64,000 nucleotides of DNA from positions 620,001-684,000 of the forward strand of contig NZ_CP096040.1 of the NCBI RefSeq assembly GCF_023935105.1, written 5' to 3'. The translations under genes were made by a program, and so were the position numbers. Below are positions 1-7,132 of the stretch, in pieces; position 1 is the stretch's first letter, and every line of letters begins with the position of its first letter. The notes below the pieces were generated by a model. That model saw only the letters and a list, made by a program, of their open reading frames with translations, did not search any database and was not told the origin of the DNA. The DNA comes from Caulobacter segnis (GTDB lineage: Bacteria > Pseudomonadota > Alphaproteobacteria > Caulobacterales > Caulobacteraceae).

Positions 1-906
1 ATGGGCCTGCGCTACGCGGCCACGCGGCAAGTGTCCAAGGGCGTGCTGTCCAGCGGCTCCGATCCGCTGCCGGCCCAATGGCGCAAGGCCTATGGCGACT
101 GGCTGCCCAGCATCAATCTGAAGGTCGCGCTGCGCCCGCGGCTCTATCTGCGCCTGGCCGCCTCGCGGGTGGTCAGCCGGCCCAACGTGGTCGACAACGC
201 CCCGCGCATCACGATCGCCCGCGACACCCCGACGGCCAACGGCGGCAATCCCGAACTCGATCCGTTCCTGGCCACCCAGCTGGACGCCTCGGTCGAGTGG
301 TACGCGCCGACCGGCGGCGCCTTGAGCCTGGCGGCGTTCGATCGGCGGCTGGACGACTACATCACCGCCCAGAACACCTTCATCGAGGTTCCGGGGCGCG
401 GCCAGGTGCTGCTGTCGACCAACGTCAACGGCGGCCAGGCCCGCATCCAGGGACTGGAGCTGACCGTCGCCTACGTATTCCGCGACCTGCCCGCGCCGTT
501 CGACGGTCTGGGCGTGCAAGGGGCGGCGACGCTGGTGCGCAGCCAGGCCAACTATTTCGCCGGCGACCGGACCATTCGCAACGCTCTGCTGGGTCTGTCG
601 CGCGCCACCTACAGCGCGGTGGTGTTCTACGAGAAGGGCCGGGGCTCGGTGCGCCTGGGCTACAACTGGCGCGGCCCTTACCTGACCTCGATCGGCAGCT
701 CGATCACCGCCCCGGCGACCACGGCCGCGTTCGGCTCGCTGGACGGCGCGGCCTCGTGGCGGATCGACCGCCGCGCCACCCTTTCCCTGGAGGGCGTCAA
801 CCTGACCGACGCCCGCCGTTACGTCTATGGCGAGAGCCGCGACCAGCCGATGGAGATCCATCACTGGGGCCGGTACCTGTCCGCGAGGATGAGATGGGCG
901 TTCTGA
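1..906 (+). CDS. TonB-dependent receptor, C-terminal part (cut by window edge)
   Basis: This is the last 301 residues of an outer-membrane TonB-dependent receptor beta-barrel. It aligns almost without gaps to the final third of the receptor at 2570-5227: both share RPNV, GGNP, DDYITAQNT, VPGRG, LLST.VNGG and DQPMEI.HWGR, and both end in Phe, as expected for an outer-membrane barrel. The first codon is ATG by chance: it matches an internal stretch of the homologue, so the real start lies upstream of the window. The stop overlaps the start of the sigma factor gene by 13 bases, which suggests co-transcription. The substrate cannot be read from the sequence. Confidence 0.9.
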   Translation: MGLRYAATRQVSKGVLSSGSDPLPAQWRKAYGDWLPSINLKVALRPRLYLRLAASRVVSRPNVVDNAPRITIARDTPTANGGNPELDPFLATQLDASVEWYAPTGGALSLAAFDRRLDDYITAQNTFIEVPGRGQVLLSTNVNGGQARIQGLELTVAYVFRDLPAPFDGLGVQGAATLVRSQANYFAGDRTIRNALLGLSRATYSAVVFYEKGRGSVRLGYNWRGPYLTSIGSSITAPATTAAFGSLDGAASWRIDRRATLSLEGVNLTDARRYVYGESRDQPMEIHHWGRYLSARMRWAF

Positions 907-1487
907 CCTTCCGTGGCGCGGCGGGAACCCGCGCCGACCTGCCCGACGGGCCCAGCGAGGCGGTGGAGGCCAATCCGCCGATGGAGGCGCCGCGCTTCGA
1001 GGCGCTGGTGTCACGCTACCGTCGCCCGCTGCTGCGCTTCTTCCAGCGCCGGTCGGTCGGGGTCGAGGACGCCGAGGACCTGACGCAGGAGGTCTTCATG
1101 CGGCTGTCGCAGCGGTTCTCGCGCCTGCACTGGGGCAATCCGGACGGCTTGGTGTTCACGGTGGCCTCCAACGCCCTGGTCGATCACGCGCGTCAGCAGC
1201 GGTCGCGCCAGCGTGGCCGCCATGTCGAGGTCGATCCGGCCCTGCCCGCCGACGAGCCGACGGCCGAGGCGACCCTGGCCGGACGCGAGCGCCTGGCCCG
1301 GCTGGTGGCGGCCCTGGACGACCTGCACCCCAACGCCCGCGCCGTCTTCGTGCTGTGCCGCTTCGAAAACCTGACCCAGGCCGAGGTGGCGGCGCGGCTG
1401 AACTTGTCGATCAGCGCCGTCGAGAAGCATATGATGAACGCCCTGGCGCGTCTGCGCGAAGCGATCGAGGTTTCGCATGACGCCTAG
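894..1487 (+). CDS. ECF-type RNA polymerase sigma factor (FecI-like)
   Basis: This 197-residue protein has the two ECF sigma domains. Region 2 lies around residues 35-100 (YRRPLLRFFQRR, then DAEDLTQEVFMRL and an FTVASNALVDHAR stretch). Region 4 lies around residues 140-190 (LHPNARAVFVLCRFENLTQAEVA, then LNLSISAVEKHMMNALARLR). I chose the ATG at 894 because GAGGA stands just upstream; an ATG at 981 is the alternative. It overlaps the receptor stop upstream and the FecR-like gene downstream, the usual FecI-FecR arrangement. It probably directs transcription of the neighbouring receptor genes when released by its anti-sigma partner. Confidence 0.93.
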   Translation: MGVLTFRGAAGTRADLPDGPSEAVEANPPMEAPRFEALVSRYRRPLLRFFQRRSVGVEDAEDLTQEVFMRLSQRFSRLHWGNPDGLVFTVASNALVDHARQQRSRQRGRHVEVDPALPADEPTAEATLAGRERLARLVAALDDLHPNARAVFVLCRFENLTQAEVAARLNLSISAVEKHMMNALARLREAIEVSHDA

Positions 1488-2442
1488 AGACGAGATGGAT
1501 CCCCGCCGCCTGCTGGCGGCCAGCCTGACGCGTTCGCTGACGATGGCCGAGCGGGCCGCGCTGGACGTCTGGGAGGCGGGGTCCGCCGAGGCCCGCGAGG
1601 AGATCGCGCGCACCCGCGAGGTGTGGCTGGCCATGGGCCTGGCCGCGGACGATCCGGCCGTGCGCGCCCTGCGCCGAAGCGTCGGTCGCAAGGCCTGGCC
1701 TGAGCGCCGTCCGCTGCTGGCCGGGCTTGGCCTGCTGGCGGCCGCCCTGGTCGTGGGCGTGGCGCTGCGGGCCCAGCCCCAGGTCGAGACCTACGCCGCG
1801 TCCGAACACGCCGCCGCGCGCCTGACCCTGGCCGACGGCAGCCACGTCGTGCTCAGCCCTGGCGGTCGCCTCACGACCCGCTTCTCGCGGAGCGCGCGCG
1901 ACGTGTCGCTGCAGGCCGGCGACGGCTTCTTCGAGGTGACCCACGACAAGAGCCGGCCGTTCGCGGTCGCCGCGTCGGGCCGGACGCTGACGGTGCTGGG
2001 CACCCGCTTCAACGTGGCGGGCGGCGAGCGGCTGACGGTGTCGCTGGTCCAGGGCTCGCTGCGTGTCAGCCAGCCGGGCGCGCCGAGCGTGCTGCTGGTT
2101 CCGGGCCAGCGCTATGTCGGCGCCGCGGGCGTCGGCGGGGCCGCCCGGACGGGGGACGTCGGAAGCGACGCGGCCTGGACCGAGGGGCGCGTGGTGCTGG
2201 CCGACGCCAGTCTGGTCCAGGCGGCCGAGCGCCTGTCTCGGGCGTCCGGACGGCGGGTCCAGCTGACCGATCCGTCCCTGGCCCGCCTGCGGGTCTCGGG
2301 CTCGCTGCCCATCGGACGCATGGACGACGTCGGCGCGGCGCTGGAGGCTCTGCTGCCGGTGCGGGCGCGGATCACGGCCGAGGGCGACCTGATCGTCTCG
2401 CCCGCCACCAGGTCCTCCGCAAAATCCTCCGGTCTCGGATAA
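1477..2442 (+). CDS. FecR-like anti-sigma factor with STN/DUF4974-like C-terminus
   Basis: This 321-residue protein is the expected membrane partner of the sigma factor, which it overlaps by 11 bases. Residues 1-75 form the cytoplasmic DUF4880-type N-terminus, one transmembrane helix follows at about 80-98 (LAGLGLLAAALVVGVAL), and the periplasmic FecR domain runs from about 110 to 215 (LADGSHVVLSPGGRL, GDGFFEVTHD, PFAVAASGRTLTVLGTRFNV). The C-terminal 80 residues resemble the short secretin/TonB N-terminal domain (VVLADASLVQAAERLSRASG). An in-frame ATG at 1495 is an alternative start. By family, it holds the sigma factor at the inner membrane and relays a periplasmic signal. Confidence 0.92.
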   Translation: MTPRDEMDPRRLLAASLTRSLTMAERAALDVWEAGSAEAREEIARTREVWLAMGLAADDPAVRALRRSVGRKAWPERRPLLAGLGLLAAALVVGVALRAQPQVETYAASEHAAARLTLADGSHVVLSPGGRLTTRFSRSARDVSLQAGDGFFEVTHDKSRPFAVAASGRTLTVLGTRFNVAGGERLTVSLVQGSLRVSQPGAPSVLLVPGQRYVGAAGVGGAARTGDVGSDAAWTEGRVVLADASLVQAAERLSRASGRRVQLTDPSLARLRVSGSLPIGRMDDVGAALEALLPVRARITAEGDLIVSPATRSSAKSSGLG

Positions 2443-2526
2443 ATGTGAGGGTTTTCAACAGGATCGTCGCAAATAATTCATCGATGCCCGGCTGAGGTCC
2501 CGGCGCCTGGCCCTCGTTCTTCTGCC

Positions 2527-2551
2527 CTGACCCGCCTCCCTGCGGGTTCAG
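2527..2551 (+). promoter_or_regulatory. Hairpin in the leader of the TonB-dependent receptor gene
   Basis: Between the anti-sigma stop and the receptor ATG there is an imperfect hairpin: CTGACCCGC, a six-base loop, then GCGGGTTCAG with one bulged base. No T-run follows, so it is more likely an mRNA structure than a terminator. The receptor ATG is preceded by GGGGGA. I could not identify an ECF promoter with confidence in this 127-base gap. Confidence 0.3.
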
Positions 2552-2569
2552 CAAAAGATCGGGGGATAG

Positions 2570-5227
2570 ATGTCCAGCTCGAAGTTCAAGTCGAAAGTCC
2601 GGGGCGCGCGCTGCGCGGGCGCCGTCGCCGTCCTCGCCTTCGCCGCCCTGGGCGCGAGCCAGGTCCAGGCCGCTGACGCCGCCGCGGCGCCGGCCGCCGC
2701 CGAGCCCGCCGACGCGGTCGACGCCGTCGTCATCACCTCGTACAGCAAGAGCCTACAGGCCGCCGCCGCGTTGAAGCGCAACGCCGAGTACGGCCTGGAC
2801 GCCGTCAACGCCGAGGACATCGGCAAATTCCCGACCCGCAACGCCGCCGAGGCGCTGCAGCTGGTCACCGGCGTCACCATCGACCGCCAGCGCGGCGCGG
2901 GCCTCTATGTCAGCGTCCGGGGCCTGGGCCCGCAGTTCCAGTACACCGAGCTCAACGGCCGCTCGATCGCCGTCAACGACCTGATCGAGAACGGCGGCGC
3001 CAAGGGCCGGCAGTTCCGCTTCGAGGTGCTGCCCGCCGAGCTGATCTCGCAGATCGAGGTGGTGAAGACCCCGACCGCCGACATGGACGAGGGCGCCCTG
3101 GGCGGCAACATCAACATCAAGACCTTCAAGCCGTTCGACCTGGGCAAGAAGGCCGCCTTCTCGGTGCGCGAGACCTATAACGACGTGCGCAAGAAGGCCG
3201 ACCCGTCGGTCTCGGGCCTGGGCAGCTGGACCAACGCCGACAACACCATCGGCGTCCTGGCCTCGGGCCTGTACGACGAACGCCACGTGCGCAACGACCG
3301 CCTGTACCAGGTCGGCTGGAACCTCGACCGGTTCAAGTCGGTGCTGGGCAGCAGCTTCTACACGCCCTCGCGCACTCGCCCGACCATCGAGACCGAGCAC
3401 CGCAAGCTGTATTCGGGCGCCGTCTCGGGCCAGTGGAAGCCGAACGGCGACTTCCAGACCGACGTCGACGTGCTCGTCACTCGCCTGGACGTCGACTACG
3501 ACGAGTTCGGCCTGGACATCTATCCGGACGACAGCACCTTCGCGACGCCGCAGTTCGTGGCCGGCAGCCAGAAGGTCGTCGGCGACACGGTGGTGGGCGC
3601 GACGATCAACAACGTCCGCTGGATGGCCTCGCGCGAGACCAGCCTGAACCGCCACGACCTGGCGGTCTTCGGGATCAAGCAGGCCTGGACCCCCGGCGCC
3701 TGGGCCTTCAACGCCGAGTACGGCTATTCGCGCGCCCGCAGCTATCATCCGGACGGCAAGGCCACGACGCGCGACCGCATCGCCTTCTTCGCCCCGCTGA
3801 CCTACGACTTCTCGCGCGGCTACACGGCGATCCCGCAGCTGACCACGACGGTCGACTATACCAATCCGGCCAACTTCGTCGGCCAGGCGTTCGACTACAC
3901 CTGGAAGGACTCGCGCGACACCGACGAGACGTTCCGTCTGGACGGCTCGCGGGTGTTCGACAGCTGGTTCACCAAGATCGCGTTCGGCGCCGAGCAGCAC
4001 AATCTGAACCGCACCTACCTGCGCCGCGACTGGGTGCTGAACGACATCCTGAACGTGCCGCTGACGACCCTGGGGTCCAGCTTCTACGAGACCATGCCCT
4101 ATTCGGGCTTCCTGTCGGCCTTCTCGGGCAACACGCCGCGTACCTGGGTCACGCCCACCAGCGACGCCTATTACAACAGGCTCTATACGGCGGCCGTCGC
4201 GGCCCAGCCGTGGTCGGCGGCCGACCTGCGCAACTCGTTCATCGTCGACCAGAAGATCCACAGCGCCTATGTGCGCGGCGACTTCAAGTTCGACGTCGGC
4301 GGCCTGCCGGTCAGCGGCAACCTGGGCGTTCGCTACGCCAAGACCAAGCAGCTGGCCTCGGGCACGCTGACCAGCGGCTCGACGCCGGTGCCGGTGGGCT
4401 ATCTGAAGGAATACAGCAACTGGCTGCCCAGCCTGAACGTCAAGGTCGAGCTGCGTGACGACCTGGTCGCCCGCTTCGCCGCCTCGCGCGTCGTCAATCG
4501 TCCGAACGTCACCGACAGCGCCCCGCGCATCAGCGTCAGCCGCGACTCGCCGACGGCCTCGGGCGGCAACCCGGACCTGAACCCATTCCTGGCCGACCAG
4601 TACGACGCCTCGCTGGAATGGTACCCGGCCCCGACCACGGCGGTGACCGGCGCGATCTTCGTCAAGAAGATGGATGACTACATCACCGCCCAGAACACCA
4701 CGATCCAGGTGCCGGGCCGCGGCGACATCCTGCTGTCGACCAGCGTCAACGGCGGCGACGCCGAGATCAAGGGCTTCGAGGCGGCCTATAACCAGCAACT
4801 GTCGTTCCTGCCGGGCCTGCTCGACGGCCTGGGCGTCCAGGCCTCGGTCACCCTGGTGGACAGCAAGGCGAACTACTTCGCCGGCAACCGTCAGATCAAG
4901 GACGACCTGGTCGGCCTGTCCAAGCGCAGCTGGAACCTGGTCGGCTACTACGAGAAGGGCCCGGTCAGCGCGCGTCTCGGCTGGTTCTGGCGCTCGCGCT
5001 ACCTGTCCTCGATCGGCAGCACCACCACGGCCCAGTCCTATGTCGACGCCTACGGCTCGCTGGACGGTTCGCTCTCGTACCAGATCACCCCGCAATACGC
5101 GGTGACGCTGGAGGGTTCGAACCTCAGCAACGAGATCCGCTACCTGTACGGCAAGACCAAGGACCAGCCGATGGAGATCTATCACTGGGGTCGCACGGTC
5201 TCGCTGACCCTTCGCGGCAAGTTCTGA
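2570..5227 (+). CDS. TonB-dependent receptor (TIGR01782-type)
   Basis: This complete 885-residue outer-membrane receptor imports a ligand using energy from TonB-ExbBD. A signal peptide ends near residue 35 (LGASQVQA). The plug follows at about 65-185 (DIGKFPTRNAAEALQLVTGV, VSVRGLGPQFQYTELNGR, IEVVKTPTADMDEGALGG), then the barrel, ending in Phe. There is no N-terminal signalling (STN) domain in front of the plug, although an ECF sigma/FecR pair lies directly upstream. The C-terminal third closely matches the receptor fragment at 1-906, so the two are tandem paralogues around the regulatory pair. A PI-PLC-like gene follows, which hints at a phosphate- or inositol-containing ligand; that is inference only. 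Confidence 0.95.
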   Translation: MSSSKFKSKVRGARCAGAVAVLAFAALGASQVQAADAAAAPAAAEPADAVDAVVITSYSKSLQAAAALKRNAEYGLDAVNAEDIGKFPTRNAAEALQLVTGVTIDRQRGAGLYVSVRGLGPQFQYTELNGRSIAVNDLIENGGAKGRQFRFEVLPAELISQIEVVKTPTADMDEGALGGNINIKTFKPFDLGKKAAFSVRETYNDVRKKADPSVSGLGSWTNADNTIGVLASGLYDERHVRNDRLYQVGWNLDRFKSVLGSSFYTPSRTRPTIETEHRKLYSGAVSGQWKPNGDFQTDVDVLVTRLDVDYDEFGLDIYPDDSTFATPQFVAGSQKVVGDTVVGATINNVRWMASRETSLNRHDLAVFGIKQAWTPGAWAFNAEYGYSRARSYHPDGKATTRDRIAFFAPLTYDFSRGYTAIPQLTTTVDYTNPANFVGQAFDYTWKDSRDTDETFRLDGSRVFDSWFTKIAFGAEQHNLNRTYLRRDWVLNDILNVPLTTLGSSFYETMPYSGFLSAFSGNTPRTWVTPTSDAYYNRLYTAAVAAQPWSAADLRNSFIVDQKIHSAYVRGDFKFDVGGLPVSGNLGVRYAKTKQLASGTLTSGSTPVPVGYLKEYSNWLPSLNVKVELRDDLVARFAASRVVNRPNVTDSAPRISVSRDSPTASGGNPDLNPFLADQYDASLEWYPAPTTAVTGAIFVKKMDDYITAQNTTIQVPGRGDILLSTSVNGGDAEIKGFEAAYNQQLSFLPGLLDGLGVQASVTLVDSKANYFAGNRQIKDDLVGLSKRSWNLVGYYEKGPVSARLGWFWRSRYLSSIGSTTTAQSYVDAYGSLDGSLSYQITPQYAVTLEGSNLSNEIRYLYGKTKDQPMEIYHWGRTVSLTLRGKF

Positions 5228-5270
5228 TCCTACCCCGAGCGCCCTCACTCATACGAGGACGTCAACTGAA

Positions 5271-5310
5271 CGCGGACCGGCCGACCTGGCCGGTCCGCGC
5301 CTTTCTCTTT
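5271..5310 (+). terminator. Rho-independent terminator after the receptor gene
   Basis: A 12-bp perfect stem (CGCGGACCGGCC pairing with GGCCGGTCCGCG) with a five-base loop is followed by a pyrimidine run, CCTTTCTCTTT. It lies 44 bases after the receptor stop and just before the PI-PLC-like gene, so that gene is reached by read-through or from its own promoter. Confidence 0.85.
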
Positions 5311-5323
5311 CCACGAGGTCGTC

Positions 5324-6355
5324 ATGCGCCCGTCGTCGCTCGCCGTCGCCTTCTCGGTCATCGCCCTCGCGGCCCCCATGGCGGTCCGGGCCGCCGAAGC
5401 GCCGAAGATCAACGCCCTGCGCTGGCTGGGCTCGCACAACAGCTATCGGCCCGAGCTGGACCCGGCGGCCCTGGCCCACCAGCGCCAGGTGATGGGCGAG
5501 CGCTCGCGCGGCGTCGAATACGGCCATCCGCCGATCCGGGCGCAGCTGGACCTGGGCGTTCGCCAGCTGGAGTTCGATCCCTACGCCGACACGACGGGCG
5601 GCCTCTACGCCGCGCCGTACGCCGATGACCCGGCCAAGGCCGCGATCATGAAGCAGCCCGGCGCCAAGGTGCTGCACGCCCCCGTGATCGACAACCGCAC
5701 CCTGTGCCTGCGCCTGTCCGACTGTTTCGCCGAGGTCGCGAGCTGGTCCAGGGCCCATCCCGGTCACCAGCCGATCGTGATCTTCGTCAACACCAAGGAA
5801 GAGCCGTTCAACACCCCGGCCATTCCGAACCCGCCGCTGTGGACCCAGGCGGACTTCGCGGGGATCGACGCCGACGCGGTGAAGGCCTTCGGTCGCGACC
5901 GGATCATCACGCCCGACGACGTGCGCGGCGACCGCGCCACCCTGCGCGACGGGGTGACGGGCGGCGGCTGGCCGACCATTGAGAGCGCCAAGGGCAAGGT
6001 GCTGCTGGTGCTGGACGCCAATCCGCGCATCGAGGACGCCTATCGCGCCGGCCATCCATCATTGAAGGGCAGGGTGCTGTTCGGCCTCTATGTCGAGAGC
6101 GAGCCCGAGGCGGCGGTGTTCAACATCCAGGATCCGCGTCCGGAGGAGGCTCGCATCAAGGCCCTGGTCGCCCAAGGCTTTCTTGTGCGCACCCGCAGCG
6201 ACGCCGACACCACCGAGGCCCGCAACCACGACCTTGGCCGCCTGGAGGTCGCCGTCCGTTCGGGCGCGCAGATCGTCAGCACCGACTACTATCCCGGCGC
6301 GCCCGATCCGCTGGGGCTGAAGTTCGAGGTCCGTCCGTCCTGGTTCGGAAAGTAG
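5324..6355 (+). CDS. Secreted calcium-dependent PI-PLC-like phosphodiesterase
   Basis: This 343-residue protein has a signal peptide (cleavage near AVRAAEA, residues 20-26) and the features of the Ca2+-dependent phosphoinositide phospholipase C family. These are GSHNSYR with the likely catalytic His at residue 38, LGVRQLEFDPYAD, then IVIFVNTKEEP and KGKVLLVLD strands of a TIM barrel. A family member would cleave a glycerophospho- or inositol-phosphodiester in the periplasm or outside the cell. It follows a TonB-dependent receptor, separated by a terminator, and may supply the receptor with its ligand. The family assignment is good; the actual substrate is unknown. Confidence 0.85.
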   Translation: MRPSSLAVAFSVIALAAPMAVRAAEAPKINALRWLGSHNSYRPELDPAALAHQRQVMGERSRGVEYGHPPIRAQLDLGVRQLEFDPYADTTGGLYAAPYADDPAKAAIMKQPGAKVLHAPVIDNRTLCLRLSDCFAEVASWSRAHPGHQPIVIFVNTKEEPFNTPAIPNPPLWTQADFAGIDADAVKAFGRDRIITPDDVRGDRATLRDGVTGGGWPTIESAKGKVLLVLDANPRIEDAYRAGHPSLKGRVLFGLYVESEPEAAVFNIQDPRPEEARIKALVAQGFLVRTRSDADTTEARNHDLGRLEVAVRSGAQIVSTDYYPGAPDPLGLKFEVRPSWFGK

Positions 6356-6359
6356 GGCG

Positions 6360-7094
6360 CTACAGCTCGCCGCCGATCCGTTCGACCTCGTCGGCCAAGG
6401 CGGCCATGTCGAGGACCTTCAGCGTGCGGCCGCTCTGGCGGACGATGTTCAGGCTGGCCAGGCGGTTCAACTCGCGGGTCACGGGCTCGCGCTGGCTGCC
6501 GACCAGCACGGCCAGCTCGGCGTGGGTCGGACAGGGGTGGATCACCGCCGTCTCGCCGTCGCCCTCGGCCGCCGTGGCCATGCGCAGCAGCTCGATGTCG
6601 ACCCGGCAGGCCACCGACACGGCGGTCAGCTCGAACAGGCGATCGGTCAGGGCGCGGGTCAGGCTGGCCATGTCCTCCAGCAGGGCCCGCATGAAGCGCG
6701 GCGACTCCTCGAACAGGCGCAGCACCAGCCGCTGGGGCAGCCGCACCAGCCGCACGTCCTCCAATGCCACGATGTTGACCGAGCGCGGCAGGCCGTCGAT
6801 GGCGGCGATCTCGCCGAAATAGCCGCCGGGCAGGATGCGACGATAACCGACCTCGCGGCCGGACCGCGCATACAGATTGGCCAGCAGGACGCCGTCCAGC
6901 AGCAGGTAGATCCCGCCATCCTCGTCCCGCCGCTGGATGATCATCTCGCCCTTGCCGTAGCGCAGATGCTCGATCTGGGCGCCTAGAGACTCGACCTCCG
7001 CGCGAGTCATGTGACGAAACAGCTTGTTGGTCCGATAGTCATCGACCGTCGCGCTGCTCGCCGCGCGCTGGGGTGATGAAGGAATCACGTTCAT
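6360..7094 (-). CDS. Crp/Fnr-family transcription regulator
   Basis: The 244-residue protein has an N-terminal cyclic-nucleotide-binding beta-roll (residues ~25-140) and a C-terminal winged helix (HAELAVLVGSQREPVTRELNRL, ~190-212). The phosphate-binding cassette reads FGEIAAIDGLPRSVNI and keeps the Glu and Arg-Ser that grip the cyclic nucleotide in true cAMP/cGMP receptors. There is no Fnr-type N-terminal cysteine cluster. It is transcribed divergently from the TIR-TPR gene, whose likely start lies only 38 bases away. With a class III nucleotide cyclase two genes further on, it is a reasonable candidate receptor for that enzyme's product; this is inference. Confidence 0.9.
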   Translation of the reverse strand: MNVIPSSPQRAASSATVDDYRTNKLFRHMTRAEVESLGAQIEHLRYGKGEMIIQRRDEDGGIYLLLDGVLLANLYARSGREVGYRRILPGGYFGEIAAIDGLPRSVNIVALEDVRLVRLPQRLVLRLFEESPRFMRALLEDMASLTRALTDRLFELTAVSVACRVDIELLRMATAAEGDGETAVIHPCPTHAELAVLVGSQREPVTRELNRLASLNIVRQSGRTLKVLDMAALADEVERIGGEL

Positions 7095-7132
7095 CGACTA
7101 CGTTCCTGGACGTCGGGCGGGGGCGGGGCGAA

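Noticed and set aside
2753-5248. Long open frames on the opposite strand of the receptor, mutL, the TIR gene and others.
   Set aside because: They are rich in Arg, Gly, Val, Gln and Leu with no recognisable motifs, and run antisense to well-conserved genes; such frames are expected in DNA of this base composition.
7073-7132. Upstream ATG at 7073 as the start of the TIR-TPR protein.
   Set aside because: It would overlap the divergent Crp-like gene and add residues (MMKESRSSTTFLD...) with no relation to the TIR fold, which begins directly after the ATG at 7133.
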